From Neocallimastix lanati (nom. inval.) (lineage: Eukaryota > Neocallimastigomycota > Neocallimastigomycetes > Neocallimastigales > Neocallimastigaceae): a stretch of 64,000 nt of DNA. The stretch is from positions 41,001-105,000 of the forward strand of contig JACVTC010000163.1 in assembly GCA_016946835.1 (NCBI GenBank), given 5' to 3'. Shown here in pieces: positions 23,226 to 41,888 of this stretch (position 1 is the stretch's first letter; every line of letters starts with the position of its first letter). The notes beneath the pieces were generated by a model, which saw nothing but the letters and a program-made list of their open reading frames with translations, did no database searches and was not told the origin of the DNA. The translations under genes and the position numbers were made by a program.

Positions 23226-23262
23226 ATAATAGTTATTATAAAAAAATTAAATTATAAAAGAA

Positions 23263-23325
<63 letters not shown>

Positions 23326-23490
23326 GAAAATATATGTATGTATTATATTAATCATATTATAATATATATTATTAATTTAGTCTTATCGATAATTAAAAAA
23401 AAAAAAAAATTATATATACAAAATGATTATAATTATTATTAATAGAATTAAATATAATAGAATTATTGTTAAATAAACAACTACAACTAC

Positions 23491-23555
<65 letters not shown>

Positions 23556-24082
23556 AATAAATTCTATTATTTAAAATACATAATAATTATAATAATTAGA
23601 GGAAAAATAATAATAAATATTTATCTTAAATATATAGTAATATATTACTGTTATTTTGTTATATTTACAAAAAAAAAAAAAAAAAAATTATATAATACTT
23701 ATATATACATAAAATAAGAAAAAGTATAATTAATAAAATATATTAATCTATAATATAAATGTTTATGATATATGAATATTACAATATTAATTATAATTAA
23801 ATAAATTATTATCATTACTATCAAAACTGTCGTTATTACATATTATGATAATATTATTTTAATATATATATATATTATTTTTTAAAATTTTTACATATTA
23901 AATGTATAAATATATTTACATTTACTTTTTATCTTTTTATTAAAACTATTTTATGTGTATTAATAATTTTTCACATTTTAAAAAAGATATTAAGTATTAA
24001 TTAATTAATATATAACTTATAAACTTAGATAGTGTGTATTATTTAATTTATAATAATATAAAATATTATATTTTATATTCCT
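23226..24082. other. Convergent intergenic region RasGEF / ITFG2
   Basis: Contains two long poly-A runs (about 23271-23323 and 23501-23550) and otherwise random A/T. A Lys-rich open frame at 23466-23717 is the translation of poly-A and not a gene. Confidence 0.6.
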
Positions 24083-25481
24083 TTAAATATTCAATCTAAT
24101 ATTTGAAACATCTGATATCTGTAATTTATGTATTCTTTCTTGTAGTTCTTCGTGAACTTCACTTAAAAGTTCCAAATCAGTATTATAAAATAATTTTTGA
24201 AATATCTCTGCATATTGAGCCCTTGATCTTTTTTTTCCATTTGCTGGTGGTTCAAAACCTAATTCTATTAAAATTGTTACATTTTTGTTTATTGGATAAT
24301 TAATTAATAAATAATTTTCCTGGTTGTTTCAGTATTAACGAACTATAAGTATATAAAGCATATATTTACCTTCTATAATATCAGAATGCTTAAATACAAA
24401 AAAAAAAAGTTAAAATGTCAAAATGTCAAATAGTCAAAATATCAAAAATCAATTATATATGATAATTAATATATTATAAATATAATATAATAAATAATTA
24501 ACACTCTTATAAATAGTGTTAATTAATTATTATTTTATTATTTATTTATATAAATATATATATTTTTAACTTACCATTTCAATATCCTTATCTAATACAT
24601 CACTTAAAGTTTTTAAATATATAGAGCTTAAACAAATATCATAATATACATATATTACATCATCAAATGTAACAAAGAACATACAAGGAACATCTATAAT
24701 ATTAAAAATATAGAAAAATATGTAAATAAATAAATAATAATAAAAAGTTTTACAGATTTATACATACTCTTATCAGGTGCTATTGCATAATTCCCTGCTA
24801 TAAATGCACAAACTCTTTCTTCAAAATCAAATTCTACTACATTCATATAATGATCTACAATATATGTTAATCCATTCCAAGAACTAATAACGAGTTCTTC
24901 GTTTCCGTCTTTAATATTTACAAAAATAAAAATAAATAAATAAATAAAATAAATAAAATTATTGATTTAATATATTATAATTTAATAATATTTTATTAAA
25001 TTTGTTTGGATTATAATTAATTTTATCTTATATTCCATATAATTGTCTAAAATATTCATTTCAAAATTTACCATTTGTACAATCAATCTTTGATATAGCA
25101 AATAATTGACTATTAACTTGTAAAGTCCATTCTTTTTTTAATTTATAATAAAAATTAATATTACCATCCATAGTAATCATTGCTGAATAATTTGAACCTT
25201 TAACCCCTTTAATATCTGTAATTAATTCTGTTGAAACTTCTATTGATCCATTTGATGTATTTTCTTTTTCTTTCATTATTTCACCATTTTTATTAATTAA
25301 TACAACAACACCTAATATATAAAAATTCATTTAATTTTTTTTTTTTTCTTTTCTATTTAATAAAAAATTATATTATTATATATATACCTCCTGGTTGAGC
25401 AACCATTAATATTGGATTTTTCTTTTGATCATAAGTTAGAGCTACAGAACCAAGCTTATATTATAATTTAATTTCATTTTT

Positions 25482-25529
<48 letters not shown>

Positions 25530-25915
25530 ATTATTATTAATAAAAATTTATTAAACAATATTAATTGTTGCTTCAAATGGAAAAATATTGAATTTAATAT
25601 TTTGCATACTTGACCGTCAAAGGACCAATTTTTTTTCTCCCTCAATAATACTTTTTCTGTATTATTATCATTATGGATAATAATAACAGCAAGACCAGTG
25701 GTATTATTATTATCTAATGTTACTGTACTTGATGTGTCAGTTTTCATTAATTGGAAAGAATGTAAAAATCTATCAGTTCTACCTAATACTAATTCATTGT
25801 ATCCATCACCATCTATTGAAAATTATTAGCAAAATTAAAGCATAAGATAGTTTTATTATAAAATTGTAATTATTTAATTAACAATTAATATTCAAAATAT
25901 AAATAATACATTCAA

Positions 25916-25952
<37 letters not shown>

Positions 25953-26765
25953 TAATATATATTTTAAAATAAATTTATAATAAATGTATTGAACATTTCA
26001 AATTTACCAATATCAGCAATTAGAATTCTTGAAACATTAACAGGAACTGGAATAGTTACTGTTTTTGTAATTACATTTTCCATTGAATCTTCATCATCAG
26101 AATTTACTTTTGAAATTTCAATAATATGACACTGTCCTTCACCAGTTCCAACAATTAAAGAATTATTACCATTATTCCTAATATATATATAGAATCATTT
26201 TGAAAAATAATATATATAAATTATAATGGAAATTAATAACAAAAAATTATAAAAATAATACATCGTACATTATTAAAAAAAAATAAAAAAAAAATAAAAA
26301 ATTAATACCAAACATCACCAATCGCAACTGCTGTAATTGTTCCTAAATTTTCAAATGATTTCCATAACATTTGACCTTTAAATTGTTTTATTTTCATAAT
26401 TTTTGATAAGTATTTTGATGAATATTTACTTTTAATTATTAATTATTTAATACATATATCAATTAAAAATATTAAAAACCTTTAAAAATTCCAACAGTTC
26501 CAGTAATTGAACCTATAACAAACTCATTATTCCCATCCTTTTTATTATATTAAAATTTTAAATTAATTAAATTCAAAAAATTATATATATATATAATATA
26601 TTAATATTTTGATAAATTTATTAACATTAAATTAAAAATTACATTATCAAGATCTCCAATTTTTAATGATTCATTGGTAATATTTCCTGACCATTTCCAT
26701 TTCCAACGTTGAACAAATGAAACAGACCTTGAAGTTTGAGATTTAAGATTTTTTTTACTTTCCAT
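24083..26765 (-). CDS. ITFG2: ITFG2-like KICSTOR subunit
   Basis: Homologue of ITFG2, a beta-propeller subunit of KICSTOR, which tethers GATOR1 to lysosomes to restrain TORC1 when amino acids are low. Eleven exons: 26765-26643, 26537-26480, 26375-26309, 26177-26008, 25812-25610, 25454-25388, 25311-25072, 24908-24768, 24693-24575, 24388-24370, 24264-24083; 462 residues (human 447). The N-terminus has RSVSFVQRWKWKWSGNI and IGDLDNDGNNEFVIGS; an FG-GAP-type repeat at about 135-152 reads IADIDGDGYNELVLGRTDRF; later come PILMVAQPGGVVVLINK, WTLQVNSQLFAISKIDC, DGNEELVISSWNGLTYIVD and the tail EELGFEPPANGKK. Exon 10 is a 19-nt micro-exon. KICSTOR is absent from yeast, so the other subunits (KPTN, SZT2, KICS2) would be expected elsewhere in this genome. 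Confidence 0.9.
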
Positions 26766-27369
26766 TTTTTTTATAATATTTCTTTTTTATAATATTTATT
26801 TTTTATGATATTTATTTATTTTTTAATATATTATATATTATTTTTTTTTTTTTTTTAATAACTTTTTTATTTTTTTATTTTTTTACTTTTACTTTATTTT
26901 ATTTTTTTTTTTTTTTATTTGGGATTTCAAATTTCAAAATTATTATACCATTTGTTAATTAATTAAAAAAAAGAAACATTTATAATGTTAAAATATTACA
27001 AATATATATTATAAATAAATTAATTATTAAATTAAATTTTTATTTTTTATATTTTTTATAAAGTTTATTTTACCGAAATTTTTATATTTTTTTAAAAAAA
27101 AAAAAAAATAAAAATAAAAATAAAAAAATAAAAAAATAATTTTTTTTTTTTTTTAATAATTTAAGAATACTGAAAATGTAATTTTCCTATTATTAAAAAG
27201 GGAAGGAAGCGATCAATATATTTTTAAAATTCATTTAATAAACTATCAAATTTAATAAAAATAGTATAGTATAATTAATTTTAATTAAAAATTTTATGAA
27301 AAGAATCTTTAAAAGCAATATCTCAATAGATATAAAAAGAATTAATATTTTAACAATAAACTTTAAATA
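26766..27369. promoter_or_regulatory. Bidirectional intergenic promoter region
   Basis: 604 bp between divergent ITFG2 (-) and the repeat protein (+); it must include both promoters unless 5' UTRs are spliced. Only T-rich and A-rich tracts are visible; no specific element can be named. Confidence 0.5.
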
Positions 27370-32724
<5,355 letters not shown>

Positions 32725-32880
32725 GCTTTATTTTTTAATCGCAAAAAGATAGATTACCTTTTTTACTTGAATTAAATAATAAAAAAGAAAAATTAAACAT
32801 TTCGTTGAGTTTGTTTAATAATTTTTAATTGTATAATTATAATTATAATTATGATTATAATAATAATAATAATAATAACA

Positions 32881-32916
<36 letters not shown>

Positions 32917-33090
32917 TAAATAAACAATTTATTATGCTTTAATACATATAAAAAATAAAAATTTAATTATTCCTTCTTAAAAATTAGTTTATATAAAAAA
33001 TAATATATATTATATATATTTATATTATTATATATCTATTTATTATATTTATTATTTGAAGAAGAACCCTTTAAAATAAAATAAAATAAA

Positions 33091-33124
<34 letters not shown>

Positions 33125-33333
33125 AATTCTATCACATAATTTTATATTTAATTGTTAACTTATTATTTTTATTATTTATTTATATTATTAATATTTATAT
33201 TTATATTTATATTAATACAATAGTAAATTGTTGATATATACTGTTTATAAAAAAAAATAAATATTTAAAAAGATAAAATCTTATGATAAATATAATGCAA
33301 TATAAATTAATACTGATTGATGTTTTTATCCCT
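32725..33333. other. Convergent intergenic region
   Basis: 3' space shared by the repeat protein (+) and PABPN1 (-). Contains an AAT run (about 32862-32918), a poly-A run (33090-33122) and featureless A/T. Confidence 0.6.
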
Positions 33334-36192
33334 TTAGTATGGAGCATAGTAGGCACCTCTGTAATATTTTGATAACAAAAAAATAAAATTATTAATAAAT
33401 TAATTTATTATATATAAATTATTTGTAAATTATTTATTATTTTTTTATTTTTTTTATTTTTATTTTTTTTTTTTTTTTTTTTTCATTTTATTTTTTATTT
33501 TTATTTTATTTTTATTTTTTTTTTTTTTTTTTTTATTTTTTTAATTTTTTTTATTTCTTTATTTTATTTTATTTTTTATTTTATTTTATACTCTTATTTT
33601 TTTTTTTCTCTCTCTTTTTTTTTTTTTTATTATTATTATATTTATTTTTTTTTTTTTTTTATTTTTTTCTTTTTTTTTTTTTTTTAATTATATTCTTTCT
33701 TTTTTTTTATTTTCTTATTAATTTTTATTTATTTTTTTATTTATTTATTTTTATTATTTAATTTTCTTTTCTTATTTTTTTCTATTTTTTTTTTTTTTTA
33801 ATTTTTTATTTTTTTTTTTATTAGTCTTTTTATTATTATTATTATTATTTATTATTTATTTCTTTTTTTATTTATTCATTTATTTTTTTTTTTTTTTATT
33901 TCTTTTTTCTTTTTTTCTTTTTTTAAATTAATATTTTTCTCTTCTTTTTCTTTTTAATTATTATTTTTCTTTTTTATTTTCTTATTATTTTACTTTTTTT
34001 TAATTTTTTTTTATTTTTTATTCCTTTTTTTTCTTTTTTTTTTTTATTTATATTTTAGTTTTATTACAATTATTTTCTTATTCATTTATTTTTTTTCCTT
34101 TTTTTTTTTCTTTTTTTTTTTCTTTTTTTTTTTTTGCTTTTCTTCTTTTTTTTATTTTGTTATCATCATTTTTAAAAGAAAAAAAAGTTATTTTAGCAAT
34201 TCAATTTTTTTTTAATTTTGAAACAATATAAAGAGCTTTAAGGTTGTACTTACAACTGATATCGATTGCAATCCATATATCATAAAACAACTTTTTTTTC
34301 AACTAACATCTATATTTAATTTATTGTTTTTCTTAATCTGAATTTAAATTCTATTTTTTCCTTTTTTGTTTTTCATTAATCTCTTATTTGTTTATCTTTA
34401 TTTTTTTTATTTTGTATTTTTTTTAATTACTTCGCTATCGAATAACTTAATATTTTATTATCATTGAAATACAGTAAATATTTTCTTTGTTGATATTTTT
34501 TGAACTTTTTCTATCCACTTTTTACTATTATACCATATATAAATCTCTACTTTCATTTAATATTCATCAATATTACTATTCTACTACAACTATATATCAT
34601 TTTATTTTAAATATATCATATTAAATCGAAATTTTTTTTTATTCATTATATAAATAGTATTATTTTCATTCAATGTTCATAGAATTTTATATCATTATTA
34701 AAAAATTATTAATTTATAATATTTTTTTAAATATTTTTAATATTTTATCATATTTAATCATTACAATAATATAGCATTATTTAATATTATATTTCCAACA
34801 AAATGATTCTACTTTTTTTACTCCAATAATATAAAAATATATATATATTTTTCCGCTTTTATTATTATATTATTACTAGGATTACTATTATTTAGGTTTT
34901 AAAATTATAATATCTTTAAAATAATTTTATTATTTCATACTTAAAGCTTTCATTTTATTAATTTTATATTCTATATATCATTTTATTTTTACTATCAAAA
35001 ATATCTTTTTAATTTTTATTTATTATCCCTAAATATAATTTCATATATTATTATATCAATAATCTATTATAAATAAAAAGAATCATATCTAGATATTATA
35101 TTTTTTACATTCATCCCTTCTCATTAATATAAAAAAAATTAAATAAATTAAAAAGTATCTTTAATTGAAAAAAAAAATTGAGCATTTACCTGTAAGCACC
35201 TCTGCCACGTCCAAAGTAGCTACCTCTATATCCTCTGAAACCACCACGGTATGCACCACGTCCACGTTTTGACATACCTGGTAAATTAGTACGCTTAGCC
35301 AAAACTTTAATTGGACGTCCCTTGAATTGAAGTTCATTGAATATTAAAGCACTTTGTACTGATTGTACATCGGCAAATTCAATATAAGCATAACCTTTTG
35401 GATGACCAGTAAAACGATCATGTATAATAGTAATACGATTAATAGTACCACATGATTGGAATAAAGTTTGTAATTCTTCTGGAGTAGAAGTATAATCAAC
35501 CTAATAAATATTGAACAAATTTTATTATTATATATATTTATAAATTTTTTTTGCTGTTCCTTTACTTATTTAATTTTTAAAATTATTAATATAATTTATA
35601 AAAATATGTTCTAAAATATTTACATTTCCAACATATACTGATCTACTATCAACATCTTTTGCTATTTAATACATACATATATTATTTTATTATTTTAAAA
35701 AATATTAAGTAATTGTTAATTAATAAATAATAATAAAATATTAAATTTTTATTATTTCATATAATTTACCTTCTGTATTTTCTGTTGTATCAATTTTAGT
35801 GGCTTCTTCATTCATTTCCATAATTTTAGCAGCTTCTGCTTCCATTTCTTTTACTCTTTGTTTCATTTCTTCAAGTTCCTAATTTTTTTAAAATAAAAAT
35901 AAAATCTTTTTTAATTATAATAATTCTTCATCTTTTTATAAAAAAAAAAAAAAATTAAATAAAATTAAATAAAATAAAATAAAAATAAAAAAAAGTATCT
36001 TAATATTATACTAACTTCTTCATTAATCTTTTCTTCAGCTGGTGCTGAATTGGTGGTAGTATCTTGTTCATTATCATCTTTAGTTTCATTAGCTTGCTCA
36101 GATTCTTCTTGAGTTTGTTCAACAACTTCTTCTTGTTGGTCTTGTTCTGTGTTTTCCTGTTGTTCAGTATTCTTAACTTCAGAGTCTGACAT
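33334..36192 (-). CDS. PABPN1: Nuclear poly(A)-binding protein, PABPN1/Pab2 type
   Basis: Binds nascent poly(A) tails in the nucleus and stimulates and measures polyadenylation. Exons 36192-36016, 35878-35770, 35661-35624, 35500-35190 and 33358-33334 join in phase to 219 residues. Order: a Glu/Gln-rich acidic N-terminus (residues 1-59); a coiled coil ([20 protein letters not shown], about 60-80); one RRM with RNP2 SVYVGN and RNP1 GYAYIEF ([20 protein letters not shown]), then [15 protein letters not shown]; and an RGG/GYR-rich tail ending RGAYYAPY, like the SWYSPY end of the animal protein. The last exon has just 25 nt and lies 1831 bp beyond exon 4, across an intron whose transcript is extremely A-rich. 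That arrangement suggests control of the protein by its own pre-mRNA. The divergent neighbour is another RNA-binding protein gene. Confidence 0.93.
33359..35189 (-). promoter_or_regulatory. Long A-rich 3'-terminal intron of PABPN1
   Basis: Terminal GT-AG intron of 1831 bp, the longest found in this window; other introns are usually 60-450 bp and at most about 790. From about 33430 to 34160 the plus strand is almost all T, so the pre-mRNA carries several hundred nucleotides of A-rich sequence with scattered U and G. Unlike other long introns here it is not a simple (ATT)n array. The encoded protein binds oligo(A). Human PABPN1 is reported to promote retention of its own 3'-terminal intron, so this is a plausible autoregulatory element (inference). 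Confidence 0.6.
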
Positions 36193-36384
36193 ATTTAACT
36201 AATTGAAATTATTTATATAAAAATATATGTATATAATTTATTATTTATATATTTAAAAAAAAAATAAAAAAATAATTTAAATTCTTTTATTAATCTTATG
36301 TTACTAATACTTCTATTTATTAAATAAAATTATATTAATACTATAATAATAATAATTGATTATTGAAATAAAAATAATAATGAC

Positions 36385-36441
<57 letters not shown>

Positions 36442-36567
36442 TCTTTTTTTTTCATCTTAATATTAATATTTAAATTTCAAGATTATTAGAATAATTTGAT
36501 TTCTATTATTACTATTAATAAATTTTCTAATTAAATTTTTCCCATTTAACAATTTTTCTATTTACTC

Positions 36568-36616
<49 letters not shown>

Positions 36617-37037
36617 TAATTCAAAACTCACAATTATGTTTCTTTCCTATTAATGTTATAGATTGTTTTTAGCAATTTTTTAAAAGAGGTTTAGACTTTT
36701 TTTTTTATAAAAGTATAAAATATTTAAAAAAATTAGTTTTTATTAAAGAATTTTTATTTTAAAAAAAAAAAAAAAAAAAAAATTTTAATTTAAATTTAAA
36801 TAAATGCTAATTTAATATTAATATATTGATATTTATATTTTATAATATATATTATCTATATATTCATTATTTAATGATCAAATAAATAAATGTATTGAAT
36901 ATATAAATATATTTCAAGAAAATAATGTAAAATTAAAACTAGAAGGGTTAAGTTTAAAAATGAGATAAAAATTCTCTTTATATTATCTTCAATTATAAAA
37001 AATAATAATAATAATTCTTTTTAAATATAGATATATA

Positions 37038-37075
<38 letters not shown>

Positions 37076-38569
37076 TTTTTTAATATAATAATAATGTATA
37101 TTAATATTTTTTATAATTGAGTTATAATACATTTTTTGTTAAAGAATTATCATAAATTAAAATTTATTAATAATAATTTTAAAAACTTTTTTTTTTACTT
37201 TACAACTTTTCTAATACTTTCATACTACAATTTACAATTTATTATTTAATTATATAAAAAATAAAAGATAAAAGATAACTTATAATAATAAAATATAATA
37301 GTTTAAGTTATATCTTTTTCTTTAAAAAGTAAAATAGTTTACTAAAAAGTTTTACTTCACTTTTTCTTTTTTCTTTTTTTTAATAAAAAAACATCCAATG
37401 ACAATATAAGTATTAATATATTTCATTCATTTTATCAATATCATTAATATAGAAAGAATAAAAAAATTTAAAGAAAACATAATATAATTATATTAATTTT
37501 ACATTTTATTAATTATTATTATTAAACATAGTTATTGTATCTTCTGTTTTTAGAAAAGATATACTATGAATTATAATCACAGTTAAATAATAAAATAAAT
37601 ATTTTGAATATTTTAATTCAATGATATTAGTAAATATATATATAAAAAAAATTGAATAAGCAATTGCTATTATAAATTATTATGCAATAATGAGAAATAA
37701 ATAAAATAAAACGAATATTATTTCTAATAGTTAAAATTAAAAAAAAAAAAAAAATACATTAATCAATTTATGTATTTGTATGTAATTAAAAATATTTATG
37801 TATCTCATATTTATTTAATATATATTTATTAATACATTTAATTAATTGCTATTAATTTATTTAAATAAAAATTAATATCCATTTAAATAAAACTTATTTA
37901 ATTTATTATTATAATATATATAATAGTTATGTTTGGATAGATTAAATAATAATAATATGTAAAACTGTGTTACAAGAAAAAATTAAGGTTTTAATAATAT
38001 AGTAAGAGATATAAAAATTAAAAAAGGATTTCAAATCATTTAAATGATTTAAAATACATTTGAAATATAATAATAAATCCATATATATATTTAGGTTTTG
38101 TCATTATTTTATAAAAATATAAAGGTATTTTATATATAATATATATTAAATATAAATTTATAATCATATTTTTTGGAATCAAATAAAAATAAAAATAGTG
38201 TAAAAGTATAATCCATTTAAAAAAAAATAATCACATTTACACATTTACATTTTAACAAGTTTTATTTATGTACTATTTATAGACAAATAAATTAATTTCA
38301 ATATTTTTCCATTTTATGAAATATTTATTCTTTAATTCGATAAAATTAAAATACTAATATATGTATTTTTTATATATAAATATAATATATATAACAATTT
38401 TATAATAATTGAAATTTTTTTAAAAGGATTTTTTAATCAACATTTAATAAAATATATATATATACAAATAATAAATACTTTGGAAAAAATTATTTAAATA
38501 TATAATAATTACAAATTTATAAATCAATAATAATTTAATTTAAAGTAAATAATATATAAATAATAAAAT
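36193..38569. other. Divergent intergenic region PABPN1 / KH protein
   Basis: 2.4 kb of A/T with an AAT array (about 36382-36441), poly-A runs near 36570-36612 and 37041-37071, and nothing with coding character. It must contain the promoters of two divergently transcribed RNA-binding protein genes. Confidence 0.6.
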
Positions 38570-41500
38570 ATGAGTGATATAATGGATCCAGTGGAACGTG
38601 CAAAACAAATTGCTCAAAGTTTATCATTAGGTGGAAATAATGGAGGTAATTTTATGTATTAAAATTTTTTATAAAAATTTAATTAATTTTTATATTTTAA
38701 GAGTTTTTAATATATATCTATATCAAAAAATTTCTTAATACTTTAATAATGACAATAATTATTATATTTTCCAATATAATTATCATTCTTATTCTTTGAT
38801 ATTTCTATATAATATTAATTATTAATAGAAAAAATTTATATATTAATTAAAATTAAATCTATCTATATTATATTTTTATCATATTAATATTGTTATAATA
38901 AAAAGATTCTCATACTAAAAGATCAAGAGAAGATGGTTCATTCCAAGATGAATCAAAAGATCCAAAGCGTCCAACTTTTGGATGTAATTTTTTTTTTCTT
39001 ATTTATTTTAATAAATATAATTAACATATTACATTATTTTTATAATGTATTATTTAATTAATTAAATAATTTTATATATTACAATTATTATTTATAATTA
39101 TTATTATTATCATAATTTGTAATTTTTAATTTTTATTTTTTTTCAATATTTTTTTGATAATTTAAAAAATATCTAATATTATAATATTTAATATTAATTA
39201 TTTGTATAATTTTAATTTTAAATATAATAATACAAAAAAAAAAAAAAAATACAAAAAAAAAATTAAAATACAAATAAATTTAACAAATTTTCAAATGCCA
39301 TATAAAAAATTGAAAATTAAATTATATGATAAAATAAAGATGATAAACCACGTTATGGTCTTGGTTCAGAAGAAAGAAGACAAAAAGACATGGAAATACG
39401 TTCACTCTATAATAGTTCAAATCCTGCACCAGGAACAGTATCACAAGAATATCTTATTCCAAATCATATGACAGTAATTATCAGTAATTTTATGAGAAAT
39501 AAATATATTTTTATTTAAATTTTGAATTTCATGAAGATATTATAATTTCAATTATTTTATTATGAATTGATAGTAAAGTACATATTAAATTTATATATTA
39601 TATAAACCGTTTTATTATATTTTATATAATTATATTATTTTATATATATATATATAAACTAAAATAAAAAAGGGTTTAATTATAGGTATTTTTTTTTTTT
39701 TTTATTTTTTTTTTATTTCTATTTATATACATTAATAATAAAAATAAATATTTTTAGAATCGATATTACATAAAATGATTAGTTATAGTTATTATTATTA
39801 TTATTATTATTTTATTTTGACATTAATAATAATAAAAATAATACTAATTATTATAAAATTACCATAATGTATATATATATGATAAAAATATATGAAATAT
39901 AATTAGGTCGTGGTGGTGAAAGTTTGAAACGTATAGAAGCAACTACTCGTTGTAAAGTACAAATTCCTCAAGGTATATTTTTAATATATTTATATATGTA
40001 TTTAATATAAACTGAAATTATTTATTTATATCACTAATATCGTAATTTATTCAAAAATTTAACACTTTAAATAATTGTAATATTGTAATAATATTAAATT
40101 AAAAGATTCAAGTGAACCAAGTAGAAGATTAACAATTATTGGTTTACCAGAAGACGTTGAAAGAGCAAAACAAATGATAAAAACAATGATTGATGAATCA
40201 GATAATAGACCAAATCCAAAGGTACAATATATATATATATTACTTATAATATAAAATATAAAAACATAAACATACCTATATAATATATATATATATTTAA
40301 ATATAATTGAATTATAAAAATAATAAATATTTGATTATTATATTATTAAAATAATAGAATATGGGACATTATGGACCAGGAGCTCCACCACATGATAATA
40401 ACTTACCTCCAACTGCAAATCAAATTACAATACCAATTCCAAGAAATATTGTCGGTTTAAGTATGTATATCTATTTATTTTTAATTTATGTTATTATTTT
40501 TAAATTATTATTGGAAATAATAATGATAATAATAATAATAATAATAATAGTAGTAGTAATAGTAATAGTAATAATATAATAGTAATAGTAACAACAACAA
40601 CAACAACAATAATAATAATAATAATAATATATCTTTGATTCTTATATTTAATAATATTAATTTATTTAAATATTTTATTCTAATGATATATAAAAGTTAT
40701 TGGAAGACATGGTGATACTATTAGAGATATAGCCATTAAAAGTGGAGCAAAATTAAATGTACTTCAAAATAGTAATACAGATACTAATGCTCCAATATCT
40801 ATATCTGGTGAACAAGCTGCCATCGATAAAGCTCGTGCTTTAATAGACGAACTTATTAGTAATAGTCAAAAACAAAATCAAGGTGTTCCAAATAATGCTA
40901 ATATTGTTACAAGACATATGCCAGTTCATAAAGATGTAAGTATTAATTTATAATTTAATGTATATTAAAATATATATTATGAATACATTATTAATATTAA
41001 TATGTGTATTTATATATCTATTTTATTTTATTTTTTCTTTAAAATAGCTTGTTGGTTTAGTTATTGGTAAAAAAGGAGAAACTATTAGGTTATTAGCAGA
41101 ACAAACTGGTTGTAAAGTTTTTGTAGATCAAACTGAAATTCCTGGAACAAATCAAAAGAATGTCAATATTACTGGTAAGAATTATTACAATCAAATTATA
41201 AATTAATCACTAAAATATCATAAAAAATTATTTTAATAAATAATAAACTATTATATATATTTATATATTATTCAATAAAAATATAAAATATAATAATAAT
41301 GATTATAATATAAATATATATTTAAATTATAAGGTCCTGCTTCAACCATTGACCATTGTCAAAGATTAATTGAAGAAAGACTTCAAGCTTCACAAAATGT
41401 AATTAAATAAAATACTTTTTTTTTTTTTTTTATTTATATATTTATTATTGTTATTATTATTATTTAAATAAAATATTAATATATAATATATAAATTATTC

Positions 41501-41855
41501 ATTCTAATTTATATTTATTATATATTTATATATATATATTATTTCAATTAAAATTATTATTAATGTTGTTCGTTATTACTATTATTATTATAATTATTTA
41601 TTTTTTTTTTTTTAAAAATTTTTATTTTTTTTAAATTTTTATTTTTAGCCACTTGCTAATGCTACAAGATTTAATGCTTCACATGATACGAATTTCACAC
41701 CAAATTCAGGTAATTAACATTTTTTTTAAATAAAGATATTTTTAATAGTGATATCTAATTAATTTATATTTAATAATTTTATTCATATATATATATATAT
41801 ATTTATGTATTATTTTTATTAACATAATTAATATAATGAATTTCTTTATATCATA

Positions 41856-41888
<33 letters not shown>

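Noticed and set aside
23466-23717. Lys-run frame
   Set aside because: Driven by a poly-A run, no conserved sequence, located in a convergent intergenic region.
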